Positions 15,695 through 23,780 of a stretch of DNA of 64,000 nucleotides are shown one piece after another; positions within the stretch are counted from its first letter, which is position 1, and each line of letters starts with the position of its first letter. The notes under the pieces were generated by a model. That model was not told the DNA's origin. It did no database searches and was given only the letters and a program-made list of their open reading frames with translations. The position numbers and the translations under genes were made by a program. Where the stretch lies: NCBI GenBank assembly GCA_016714985.1, contig JADKBS010000008.1, forward strand, positions 186,001 to 250,000, in the 5' to 3' direction. Origin of the DNA: Saprospiraceae bacterium. Its GTDB lineage: Bacteria; Bacteroidota; Bacteroidia; Chitinophagales; Saprospiraceae.

Positions 15695-16600
15695 ATGGCA
15701 CTTTCCATAGGCATAGACATCGGCGGCACGAACATCAAGGCCATCGTGGTGGATGAGCAAGGCAACCGCATCCACCAGGCCACGGCGCCCACAGGGCAGC
15801 ACAACCGCCCAGAGGACGAGCAGCGCTGGAAGGGCACCGTGCGGGATGTTTTCATCAACCTGAAAAAAGAGTTTGGAAATGAGGTGAAAGCCGTCGGCCT
15901 CTCTGCACCCGGCATTGCCAATGCCGACAACTCGGCCATCCATACCATGCCGGGCAGGCTTTGGGGCTTGGAGCATTTCAATTGGTCGGAGTTTTTCGGC
16001 GACCGGGTCTGGGTGCTGAACGATGCCCATGCTGCCCTCATGGCAGAGGCCCGTTTTGGCGCAGCCAAAGGAAAAAAACACGCCGTGCTGCTCACCCTCG
16101 GCACGGGCGTAGGCGGGGGCATACTCATTAACGGTGAACTGTACCAGGGCATGGGGCAGGTAGCAGGACACCTCGGCCACTTCTCCATCAATGCCACCGA
16201 TGCCAAACTCGACTCGACGGGCAGCCCCGGCAGCCTGGAGGACGCCTTTGGCGACGAGACCGTGCCGCACCGCTCACATGGCCGCTTCCGCTCGACGCTG
16301 GAAATGGTGCAGGCCTACCAGCGGGGCGACCACTTCGCCACTTGGCTTTGGCTCGATGCCGTGCGCAAACTGGCCGTGGCCATCAGCACCATCGGCAATG
16401 TGTTTTCCCCAGAAGTCGTTGTGCTCGGCGGCGGCATCACCAAGGCCGATAACGCCCTTTTTGAGCCACTTGCAGATTTCTTGGAACTCTACGAATGGCG
16501 GCCCGGCGGCAAACAGGTGACGATTTTGAAGGCACAGTTCAACGAGTTCGCAGGGGCAGTGGGGGCGGCGGGTTTTGCTTGGCAGATGGCGAAGGGTTGA
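15695..16600 (+). CDS. ROK-family sugar kinase
   Basis: The N-terminus MALSIGIDIGGTNIKAIVVD is the ATP phosphate-binding loop of ROK kinases (DIGGT-x-(I/T)-K). The second lobe has VLNDAHAALMAEARFG with the catalytic Asp, LTLGTGVGGGI (about 133-143) and an adenosine motif VVVLGGGITKA near 250. It phosphorylates a hexose such as glucose, possibly with polyphosphate as donor, as in related enzymes. The zinc-binding C-x-C-G-x-x-G-C-x-E segment typical of many ROK proteins is replaced by NATDAKLDSTGSPGSLEDAF, so it lacks the zinc site. It follows the isomerase-like gene and may act with it in sugar metabolism. Confidence 0.85.
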   Translation: MALSIGIDIGGTNIKAIVVDEQGNRIHQATAPTGQHNRPEDEQRWKGTVRDVFINLKKEFGNEVKAVGLSAPGIANADNSAIHTMPGRLWGLEHFNWSEFFGDRVWVLNDAHAALMAEARFGAAKGKKHAVLLTLGTGVGGGILINGELYQGMGQVAGHLGHFSINATDAKLDSTGSPGSLEDAFGDETVPHRSHGRFRSTLEMVQAYQRGDHFATWLWLDAVRKLAVAISTIGNVFSPEVVVLGGGITKADNALFEPLADFLELYEWRPGGKQVTILKAQFNEFAGAVGAAGFAWQMAKG

Positions 16601-16603
16601 CTA

Positions 16604-18820
16604 TTACTTGCCAGGGCTGTATTTCCGCTTCGCCCGCTGCTCCACCTCCTCCCGGTAAAACGCCACATCCTTAAACTGCATATCCACGTAGCGTTGGGCT
16701 TGGTCGTAGAAATGAGGCAATTTTGGGTCGCCGCTCTCGCCACCCGCCAGTAGGCTCTTGGCCTTCAGCCTGGGGCCGAACTCCACCACCGCCACGAAGC
16801 TATTGCCACTGGTTCCGTAAATGCGCTTGCTCTTTTTATAGGTACGGGCACCGAAGCTGGCCAGTGCGCCCCATTTGGCGGAGGCCATTCCACAGGCGAG
16901 GCTCGGCTTCGAGTCGTCGAAGGGCTGCTCGATGTCCCCGGTCAGGCGCTGGAAGCGGTTGATTTCGCCCCAGGGCACATCCCATCGGCCAAAATCTGCT
17001 TTTAGCTGCGCAATGGCCTCTTTAAAGATAGCCAGCCGCTCCGCCGGGGGCGAGCCAGTGCCGAAATAGTTGATAGTAGCCATGTCGCCGAGGTATTCGT
17101 AGTCCATGTTGTTGGGTACTGTTCCGTGTTTCTCGTAAAACGTACCGTAGTAATGCGCCAGCGACATAGCCACCGACTCCTTGCTTACCCGGAAATCCCA
17201 TTTGCGGAGCACCTCGATGGCTAGTCCAATCGTTTTGTCATTCCCTTGGGAGCCTGCATCATCATAAGCCTGAACCAAACCTGGAATCAGCTTCTCAAAG
17301 CCCGGCAGTACGGGGTCGTAAGCCGTTTCAATCAATTTGTCAAGGGTAAAATCACGGCGCTCCTTGAGCAGCCGCACAGCATGAACGCCCCTGAAATTCT
17401 CTTCGGGCAGGCGCATGTAAACGGGGTAATCCGTTGGCTTAGGGCTGTACTCCCCAGCGCAGGTAAAAGGCGTGGAATTGCAGTTCTGCAACCAGCCATT
17501 GGGTGGGTTTGCGACCACGATGCAGTCGTCCACGGGGTGCATGCCCTGCCAATCGGTGGCGGGGTTGGAGCCGTCCACGGGCTGGGTGTAGTCAAACTGC
17601 TCATTGCGCTTCGGGACAAAATTGCCGTGGTAGAAGGCGATGTTCCCCTCCGCATCGGCGAAGACGGTGCTGTTGGATGAATTGGTGCGAATGTCCATCA
17701 TCTTACGAAACTCCTTGTGATTCTTCAGTTTGGTACGGGTGAACGACTGGGTAAGCGCCTGCACGGGCTTCCACATCATGGCCGTGGCCGTCCATTTGTC
17801 ACCATTCTTATGGGTAATCGGGCCGTGGTGGGTGCGGTAAATGGGGAACTTCCGCTGCTTCATCTCCTTGCCGTCCTTGTATTTCAACGTTACTTGCTTC
17901 GCAATGACAGGGCGTTTTTCATTGCCATATTTATAGAAAAACTGGCCGTTTTCTTCGGTGACGGTCTCTACGAACTCGTCCATCACATCGGTGTACGAGG
18001 AGGTGTGCATCCAGCCCGTTTTCTCGTTAAAGCCTTGATAGACAAAGAATTGCCCCCAAGTGACCGCCCCATAAACATTCAGCCCCTCCTCGCTCACCAC
18101 ATGGATTTCGGGCCGGAAGTAAAACGAGGTGTGCGGGTTGATGAGCAGCATGGCGTTGCCGCTGGCCGTCATTTTGCCCGACAGGGCGAAGCCGTTGGAG
18201 CCACGGGGTTCGTCGTCGGGCGATGGCAAGTCAGGCGGTGACTTCAAGTCACCGCCTGACTTAATTTCCAAATTTCCCAATTTCCCAATTTCCCCATAAA
18301 ACCCCTCAATCCCGTCCGTCGGAATGGACTCGATGTCCCCACCGATGCTGCCCTCGAAGAAGTACATCGGATACCACGGCTCGAAATGCGTGAGCAGCTT
18401 CGGCTTCACTTCCGGGTGGGTATGAAGGTAGTAGTTCACGCCATCGGCAAAGGCGACACAGAGCTTTTTCAGCCATTTGGGGGCGCTCTCGTAATGGGCT
18501 TTTGCCTCGTCTTCGGTCATGAAAAGTTGAGCACGCAGGTCGCTGTACAGTTCCTCCTCGCCCTCCACCTCGGCCAATCGTCCAATGGCCCAAATATAAT
18601 TGCGCTCCACCCGGTTGAAGTCGTCCTCGCACTGGGCATAGAGCATCCCGAACACAGCGTCGGCGTCCGATTTGCCATAGATATGCGGGATACCGAAGTC
18701 GTCACGGAAGATGGTGACACGGTCGGACTGGGCTTGCCAGCGGGCGAGGTCGGAGGGATGGCGAAGGGTGGTGCAGGCAGCGGTGAGGACAAGGAAAAAG
18801 AGGTATAAAATTCGTTTCAT
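16604..18820 (-). CDS. Penicillin acylase family lipoprotein (Ntn-hydrolase, S45)
   Basis: Starting at 18820, MKRILYLFFLVLTAAC is a lipoprotein signal with lipobox LTAAC. The alpha-subunit part has FRDDFGIPHIYGKSDADAVFGMLYAQCEDDF (given here as the family's G-x-P-H-I motif region). The self-processing nucleophile is Ser208 in RGSNGFAL, which becomes the beta-subunit N-terminus; HTSFYFRPEIH and WTATAMMW lie in the beta part. The enzyme hydrolyses amide-linked acyl groups, possibly acyl-homoserine lactones or peptides, at the outer membrane or in the periplasm. The linker just before the nucleophile (residues of about 175-197) is made of an in-frame hairpin and a tandem repeat (18229-18296), a position where cleavage would remove or tolerate extra residues. 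Confidence 0.88.
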   Translation of the reverse strand: MKRILYLFFLVLTAACTTLRHPSDLARWQAQSDRVTIFRDDFGIPHIYGKSDADAVFGMLYAQCEDDFNRVERNYIWAIGRLAEVEGEEELYSDLRAQLFMTEDEAKAHYESAPKWLKKLCVAFADGVNYYLHTHPEVKPKLLTHFEPWYPMYFFEGSIGGDIESIPTDGIEGFYGEIGKLGNLEIKSGGDLKSPPDLPSPDDEPRGSNGFALSGKMTASGNAMLLINPHTSFYFRPEIHVVSEEGLNVYGAVTWGQFFVYQGFNEKTGWMHTSSYTDVMDEFVETVTEENGQFFYKYGNEKRPVIAKQVTLKYKDGKEMKQRKFPIYRTHHGPITHKNGDKWTATAMMWKPVQALTQSFTRTKLKNHKEFRKMMDIRTNSSNSTVFADAEGNIAFYHGNFVPKRNEQFDYTQPVDGSNPATDWQGMHPVDDCIVVANPPNGWLQNCNSTPFTCAGEYSPKPTDYPVYMRLPEENFRGVHAVRLLKERRDFTLDKLIETAYDPVLPGFEKLIPGLVQAYDDAGSQGNDKTIGLAIEVLRKWDFRVSKESVAMSLAHYYGTFYEKHGTVPNNMDYEYLGDMATINYFGTGSPPAERLAIFKEAIAQLKADFGRWDVPWGEINRFQRLTGDIEQPFDDSKPSLACGMASAKWGALASFGARTYKKSKRIYGTSGNSFVAVVEFGPRLKAKSLLAGGESGDPKLPHFYDQAQRYVDMQFKDVAFYREEVEQRAKRKYSPGK
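18229..18296. repeat. In-frame hairpin plus AATTTCCC tandem repeat in the acylase linker
   Basis: A perfect 15-bp hairpin (AGTCAGGCGGTGACT, loop TCA, complement) at 18229-18261 is followed by about three copies of AATTTCCC-type units (18264-18296). Both are read through in frame by the acylase gene. Confidence 0.85.
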
Positions 18821-18896
18821 AGATGAGTTAGTTTCGGTCGGCGAAAGGTAATCAAAACGCTTGACCAAACTCGACAAATCTCATTCAACTTCACCA

Positions 18897-19673
18897 TCAA
18901 ATCACCACCCCCAAGAACCGCAGCGCCTCCGCATTGAACCGCTGCCACTGCTCGATATTGCAGATATGGCCGCATTTCTCGATGACTACCAGCGAGGCTT
19001 TTTCCTGCTTCGCAACGAAGCGGCGGGCAGCCTTGAAGAACACATGGTCTTCGGCGCCCATCACCACCAGGCTCCATTTTTTCAGTTGGCGGTGGAAGTA
19101 CTCATCAAGCACCTGGAAGAACTCGCCGTACAGGCCCACCCATTTCATGTACTCGGCCTGCGTGAGGCGTTTGGCCTGCTGGCGGTAAAGTCGCCTCGAT
19201 TTTTCGTGGTTCTTTTTTGGCAAAACAATGAGCGAAAACAAGGCGTAGATATACCGATAGGGCAAGACCGCATTCAGCAGCCGAGAGGCGTTCACCAGTG
19301 CCCGCATCTTGAGCGTGGCCCGGAAGATACCGCCCGCCATTACCATCCTGTCAATCAAATCGGGTCGCACTTGGTCTATTCGCTGTAGGATGGCACTGCC
19401 CAGTGAGAGGGAGATGAAGTGTGCCCGCTCGATGCCGAGGTGGTCGATCACCTCCAGAATATCATCACAAACGATGTCAAAATTATAGCTTGGAAACTCT
19501 GGGGACACATTTTTGGAAAGGCCGTGATCACGCAGGTCGAGCAGCAGCAAGTTGAAGAACGGCTTGAACGCCTCCGTCTGGTAGCGCCAAGTGGAAATGG
19601 CCCCGCCCGCACCGTGGATGAACACGAGCCAAGGCGTGTCTTTTGACAATTCGTAGGTTTGAAAATGCAGCAT
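18897..19673 (-). CDS. Alpha/beta-fold hydrolase (258 aa)
   Basis: HGAGGAISTW (about residues 20-29) is the oxyanion region, SLSLGS carries the nucleophile Ser90, GAEDHVFF near residue 208 carries the acid and KCGHICNIEQ near 236 the catalytic His. No signal peptide is visible. The substrate is unknown; the lid region (about 120-170) is basic and aromatic. The gene lies upstream of the penicillin acylase gene on the same strand with a 76-bp gap and is divergent from the small gene at 19710. Confidence 0.87.
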   Translation of the reverse strand: MLHFQTYELSKDTPWLVFIHGAGGAISTWRYQTEAFKPFFNLLLLDLRDHGLSKNVSPEFPSYNFDIVCDDILEVIDHLGIERAHFISLSLGSAILQRIDQVRPDLIDRMVMAGGIFRATLKMRALVNASRLLNAVLPYRYIYALFSLIVLPKKNHEKSRRLYRQQAKRLTQAEYMKWVGLYGEFFQVLDEYFHRQLKKWSLVVMGAEDHVFFKAARRFVAKQEKASLVVIEKCGHICNIEQWQRFNAEALRFLGVVI

Positions 19674-19709
19674 CCAAGTTTATTTTGAGATGATAGAACA
19701 AGAAGCGCC

Positions 19710-20126
19710 GTGAAATGTTACGAAAGAATGTCAAAAGAACGAAACACCGAACTTCCCCTCCTTCGTCCATCCATTCAAGCAAACTTAGAAGAAAATCCTG
19801 AGAACAGCGCTGGACATTTTCAGAATGCCACCCTGCGCCCCATCCTCAAGTTGCAAAATGAGCTATTGCTGCAAATGTTCCGCCACTACCTCCAAAAAAC
19901 AAAGGGCAGCTTTTTCCAATTGCCGCCACCGAGGCAACTGGAGTTCATCGCCAACAGCATCCGCTCTGACCTGCGCTTCCGCAACCTCTTGACGGGCGTC
20001 ATCTTAGGCCATTTCACCGAAAGCGAAATGGCTGTTTTCATCGAACAGGAGCAGGAACTGACCCGCCGCATTGCCGATTTGCTGATCCAGCGGCTGAGTG
20101 ACCAAGTAGATAAATTACTGGCCTAA
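19710..20126 (+). CDS. Conserved Bacteroidota protein of unknown function (138 aa)
   Basis: The core (FQNATLRPILKLQNELLLQ, then the SIRSDLRFRNLLTGVILGHF block and a C-terminal helix) matches a small family widespread in Bacteroidota that is often mislabelled glyoxalase although no glyoxalase metal site is visible. It is probably all-helical and cytoplasmic. An alternative start at 19728 (MSKERN) is equally plausible. It stands divergent from the hydrolase at 19673. The function is unknown. Confidence 0.7.
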   Translation: MKCYERMSKERNTELPLLRPSIQANLEENPENSAGHFQNATLRPILKLQNELLLQMFRHYLQKTKGSFFQLPPPRQLEFIANSIRSDLRFRNLLTGVILGHFTESEMAVFIEQEQELTRRIADLLIQRLSDQVDKLLA

Positions 20127-20258
20127 GCCTTATTGGGATGCCTGTCGTTGTCCAAACCAAAAATTTTTCTACCTTGATTTAGGGCAAATCGCCCTTTCGT
20201 CGTTACTATTGCGAAAACGCATTTACAAACCAAATTTCTCCACCAATCTGACGACGAC

Positions 20259-21035
20259 ATGAATCGAATCCTAACTTTGCTCCTACTGGCAAGCACGATT
20301 GCTAACCACGCCCACGCACAGGCCTCGGCCAATGGCGGCTTTGGGCTATCCCGCATTGGCTTTGCCCTTGGCGGAGATATTGACATGCCCATCGGGCTGG
20401 ACGGCGACTACTTGCTCAGCACAGCCGAGCGTGCAACCTTTTCCATCACCGACGCACCCTTCGAGTCCGGTGAACTGACCATGATGGACTGCGACAACGG
20501 CACTGCAAGGCTCAATTTTGCCTTCGCAAACCCGGCTGCGCCGCACTTGGAATGGCAGGTCTCGCTGCTCGGCATCACGGGTCGAATTGACATGGTACGC
20601 TATGAAAAAGGCGAGGAAGGCTCACCCGACTTCCAGTGGATGGAGGTCAATGCCACCAACAAGGAAACTGCCGTGGAGGTCGTACACATCCGCCACAAGC
20701 GGACGGAAAAGCCCATCGGATTCCATTGGGGCGTGGGCACCAACCTCGGCGTTTCGCACAGCGGCAAAGTGCACGTGAAGGGGGAGTACATAGACGGTAC
20801 TGCCACGGACAGCCCCGCTTCAGTGCAGGCCTTCGAGCATAACTACAAGCAGCGGGAAAGCCTGAACCAACGGCTCTTCCTGCAAGGCGGCGTCAGCGTC
20901 CGGTTCTTGAAAAAAATGGAGTTCGGAATAGAGCTTCGCAAGGGACTGGGCTACCGGGCTTCGTTCGGCGGGCCGTTCCATGCGACCTTTCTGAAACGGT
21001 CGCTGGGTTTATCGCTGCGGTGTAAGCTGTTTTAA
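20259..21035 (+). CDS. Secreted / outer-membrane-like hypothetical protein (258 aa)
   Basis: MNRILTLLLLASTIANHAHA-Q is a clear Sec signal with cleavage after AHA. The mature part is rich in alternating strands and ends GLSLRCKLF, a terminal aromatic that fits an outer-membrane beta-barrel or surface protein. Glycine-rich strands (GGFGLSRIGFALGGDID) stand near the mature N-terminus. No family was recognised. It is followed by a strong terminator, so it is monocistronic. Confidence 0.6.
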   Translation: MNRILTLLLLASTIANHAHAQASANGGFGLSRIGFALGGDIDMPIGLDGDYLLSTAERATFSITDAPFESGELTMMDCDNGTARLNFAFANPAAPHLEWQVSLLGITGRIDMVRYEKGEEGSPDFQWMEVNATNKETAVEVVHIRHKRTEKPIGFHWGVGTNLGVSHSGKVHVKGEYIDGTATDSPASVQAFEHNYKQRESLNQRLFLQGGVSVRFLKKMEFGIELRKGLGYRASFGGPFHATFLKRSLGLSLRCKLF

Positions 21036-21058
21036 TTACATTAGCGGCTCAAAATTTG

Positions 21059-21097
21059 AAAAGGGTTGATAATTCGCAGATTATCAACCCTTTTTAA
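21059..21097 (+). terminator. Intrinsic terminator
   Basis: AAAAGGGTTGATAAT and its complement enclose a 6-nt loop and end in a T run, 24 bp after the stop at 21035. The arm word GGGTTGATAA is the same as in the trp-operon microrepeats. Confidence 0.8.
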
Positions 21098-21208
21098 TGC
21101 GTTAGCGTATTTTGGTTGTACTTGTTAGCGATAAGGCTTCCAAAAGCACCCTTTAATGGGAACCCATTTTGTCGTTCCCTCTGGGAACAGAAACTCGAAA
21201 CTCAACGA

Positions 21209-22246
21209 ATGCGTTTTAGGTTTAACATCATCTACCTTGTTTTCCTGTTGGGAGTTGGTTTTTTCTTCCCCATCACCCGCAAGCTGGTCAGCCGGCCAGA
21301 GGAGTTTTATGGCATTGCCGAAAACCAGATACGCAGCATCAACCTGCAATATCCGGTCGAAATCAAGGAAATCAATGTGAAACTTGGGGAAAAAGTGGAC
21401 TCTGGCCAACTGCTCGCCCGCCTCTATCGAACCGACCTGTCCATCAAGCTGAACGACATCAATTATGAAATAAGGGAACTTCAGGTAAAAAGGATGCTCG
21501 ATACGGAGCACCTGCAAGCAGAGTTACGCCGCCTGGAAGCCCAACGCTCGGCCATCAGGGTGGAGTACGAACAAGAAATTGCCCAAGCCGAAGCTGAGTA
21601 CGCTGCGCAAGAAAAAGTGCTGGCCTCCATAAAATCCATTGATTTGAATGCCAACAAAGCCAAAGCTGCCAACAATCCGCACAGCGTTCGCATCGAGGCA
21701 TTGAAACTGGAAATGGCCGCCGAAACAAAGCAATTGGACACGGAAATAAACGACCTGCGCAACCGCATGAAGACCGCACAGGCTCCCGACGACCTCCGCA
21801 TCAAAAAGTTGGAAAGTGAACAAGAACTCGTAAGGCGTCAGGAGGCCGACCTCGAAATCTACGCCCCGCAGGCGGGCATCGTCGGGCAATTGGACTTTCT
21901 GGCAGGTGAAAAAATCGAGGCATACACCATCATCATGCGCATTTATGGCACGCACCCCGACGTGGTGACGACCTATATCGGCGACGGTCGCTTGGCCGAA
22001 ATCAAACTTGGCGAAGTGCTGACCGTTGGCTCCATCAACCAGCCAGAATACACCGTGCAAGGCAAAGTCATCGGCCTTGGCACACGGGTGCGGGAGCTGC
22101 CGGAACGCCTGCGTCGAATCCCCGAAATCAAGGCCTGGGGCCGGGAGGTGCAACTGCAAATCCCGCTCGACAACGCATTTTTGCAAGGCGAAAAGGTGAA
22201 GGTCACCATGCAGCGGTCGGGCGAAATTTTTAGCTTAAATGATTGA
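21209..22246 (+). CDS. HlyD-family membrane-fusion (adaptor) protein
   Basis: Starting at ATG 21209 the protein begins MRFRFNIIYLVFLLGVGFFF, a single N-terminal membrane anchor. A short biotinyl-lipoyl-like half (VEIKEINVKLGEKVDSGQLLARLY, here about residues 50-73) precedes a long coiled-coil hairpin (about 90-205) rich in Glu, Lys and Gln. The second lipoyl half is DLEIYAPQAGIVGQLDFLAG and a beta-barrel follows. It would bridge an inner-membrane exporter to an outer-membrane channel. A TolC-like gene follows, but no ABC, RND or MFS exporter gene is adjacent. The longer frame from 21116 has no signal-like N-terminus and was not chosen. Confidence 0.8.
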   Translation: MRFRFNIIYLVFLLGVGFFFPITRKLVSRPEEFYGIAENQIRSINLQYPVEIKEINVKLGEKVDSGQLLARLYRTDLSIKLNDINYEIRELQVKRMLDTEHLQAELRRLEAQRSAIRVEYEQEIAQAEAEYAAQEKVLASIKSIDLNANKAKAANNPHSVRIEALKLEMAAETKQLDTEINDLRNRMKTAQAPDDLRIKKLESEQELVRRQEADLEIYAPQAGIVGQLDFLAGEKIEAYTIIMRIYGTHPDVVTTYIGDGRLAEIKLGEVLTVGSINQPEYTVQGKVIGLGTRVRELPERLRRIPEIKAWGREVQLQIPLDNAFLQGEKVKVTMQRSGEIFSLND

Positions 22247-22261
22247 TAATCAAAATTTTAT

Positions 22262-22346
22262 TTGATTTATGATGTATGAAATATGATTTAAGATGTATGA
22301 TTTGGGAGGCCGCTGTTAAATCATACATCTTAAATCATACATCATA
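22262..22346. repeat. ATGATTTAAGATGTATG microrepeat with perfect 20-bp inverted arms
   Basis: Arms at 22284-22303 and 22318-22337 are exact complements, and the same word (GATGTATGA) repeats outside them. It fills the gap between the adaptor gene and the TolC-like gene. Confidence 0.85.
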
Positions 22347-22382
22347 GTTCTTAAATCAGTATAATGTGTGAGCGGCCTTAAA

Positions 22383-23615
22383 ATGCGAGCACTCGTTTCC
22401 ATTATTTCAATCCTGTTGAGTTGCGTTGCAATTCATGCCCAATTGTCGCCAAATGCCCTCCTAGCCTCGGCTTGGGACGACCCCGCCGTACAATTGCAGC
22501 GGGAGCAGCAGGCCTACCTCGATGGGCATGATTTCAAGTTGCCATTGCTGAATGAACTTCAACTGCGCACCAGCACCCGTGACTGGGATCCTACACAACA
22601 AGAGCTTGCCATCCGCTTGCAGGGCAACACACCGGGCATGAAGCGCACCCAGGCCTCCATCCATTCGGCCATGAAGGCCATGAGCGAGGTGGAGCAGTTG
22701 GAACTGGTGCAAGAAGCCATCATCGGGCGCTACGAACTGGTCGTGGACGCCTATTTTGCGAAGCGAACCCGGCAGCTTTTATTGCGGCAGCAGGCAGTAC
22801 TGAAGGATAAAAAAGCGGTGTTTGCGGAGCAACTGGCCCTCGGCGTGGAGCAGGACCTCGACGATTTCTTCCGGGCAGAGCAAGACCTGCTTGAGGTGGA
22901 GCGGCAGCTGCACAGCCTTGGGACGGAGACGAGTTTGCAGCGCAGCTTGGCCAAGATTTACACAGGCAAGGCTGATACTGTGGCCGTGGACACGCTCATC
23001 GAGCCGTCGAAACTGGTCTTCTTGGCGGGGGGCAGTTTGGAGCGCTTACCACCTTCGGTGAAAAGGGAGCAACTGCAAGCCCAACTGGCCAGCCTGAAAC
23101 TGGAAATGGAGCGCAAGGAAAGCCGCAACCTGCTCGATTTCGTGCAGTTCGGCTACACGGGCAATAGCAACGACCCGCTCAACAACCGCTTCCGACTGGG
23201 GGCGGGCGTCACACTGCCCTGGCCCAACGCTTCCAAGCTGCAAATCCAAAACCGGGAACTGGAGGCACTGCAAGCCAATGCCGAGGCAGCCATGGAAAAA
23301 CAAGCCGCAGAAGAAGCTATGCTGCGCAAAGGGGCGGAATTCGGTCAACAGATGGAACAGCTTTTTTTCCTCGAACAGCAGGTGGAGGATTTTGCGAAGC
23401 AATACGACCCGCAGCGTCTCCACGCCAGTGGCCTCTCCAACCCGGAAACCCTGCTGCGGGTGAAGGAGAGCCTGCTTTCGCTGGAAGCCGAAGCCTTGGC
23501 AAAAGAAAAGGACATGTACCAAGCCTATATTGCCATGCTGGCAGAAACGGGGGCGCTTTCGCAGCAACCTGCCGTGAACTGGCTCTCGCCTAACCTGGAA
23601 TTGATAGCCCGCTGA
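22383..23615 (+). CDS. TolC-like outer-membrane efflux protein
   Basis: MRALVSIISILLSCVAIHAQ is a signal peptide. The mature protein consists almost wholly of long Gln/Glu/Leu-rich helices in two repeats (about 90-200 and 230-400), separated by a stretch with the strand-like FVQFGYTGNSND and RFRLGAGVTLPWP. This is the helical-barrel pattern of TolC/CusC-type channels, though shorter and diverged. It probably forms the outer-membrane duct for the HlyD-like adaptor encoded upstream. No inner-membrane pump is nearby. A second ATG five codons upstream (22368) is less likely because the signal would then start with charged residues. Confidence 0.72.
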   Translation: MRALVSIISILLSCVAIHAQLSPNALLASAWDDPAVQLQREQQAYLDGHDFKLPLLNELQLRTSTRDWDPTQQELAIRLQGNTPGMKRTQASIHSAMKAMSEVEQLELVQEAIIGRYELVVDAYFAKRTRQLLLRQQAVLKDKKAVFAEQLALGVEQDLDDFFRAEQDLLEVERQLHSLGTETSLQRSLAKIYTGKADTVAVDTLIEPSKLVFLAGGSLERLPPSVKREQLQAQLASLKLEMERKESRNLLDFVQFGYTGNSNDPLNNRFRLGAGVTLPWPNASKLQIQNRELEALQANAEAAMEKQAAEEAMLRKGAEFGQQMEQLFFLEQQVEDFAKQYDPQRLHASGLSNPETLLRVKESLLSLEAEALAKEKDMYQAYIAMLAETGALSQQPAVNWLSPNLELIAR

Positions 23616-23780
23616 CAGTTCCAGCTTCTTTTTGCATTGCTTGCCCGCTTTGAACGAAGTTTGCCCTGTCTGTTTACACAGCTGTAATAAAATAGTGAGA
23701 CAATAGGGGCACTTCCCTCATTAATTGTCTTAATCTTGCGTCTTAGCGACTTAATTACAAGCAACAAAATTTCTCGTTTT

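Noticed and set aside
15004..16206. 400-codon minus-strand frame across the TIM-barrel and ROK genes
   Set aside because: It spans two unrelated plus-strand genes and the hairpins between them; no domain seen.
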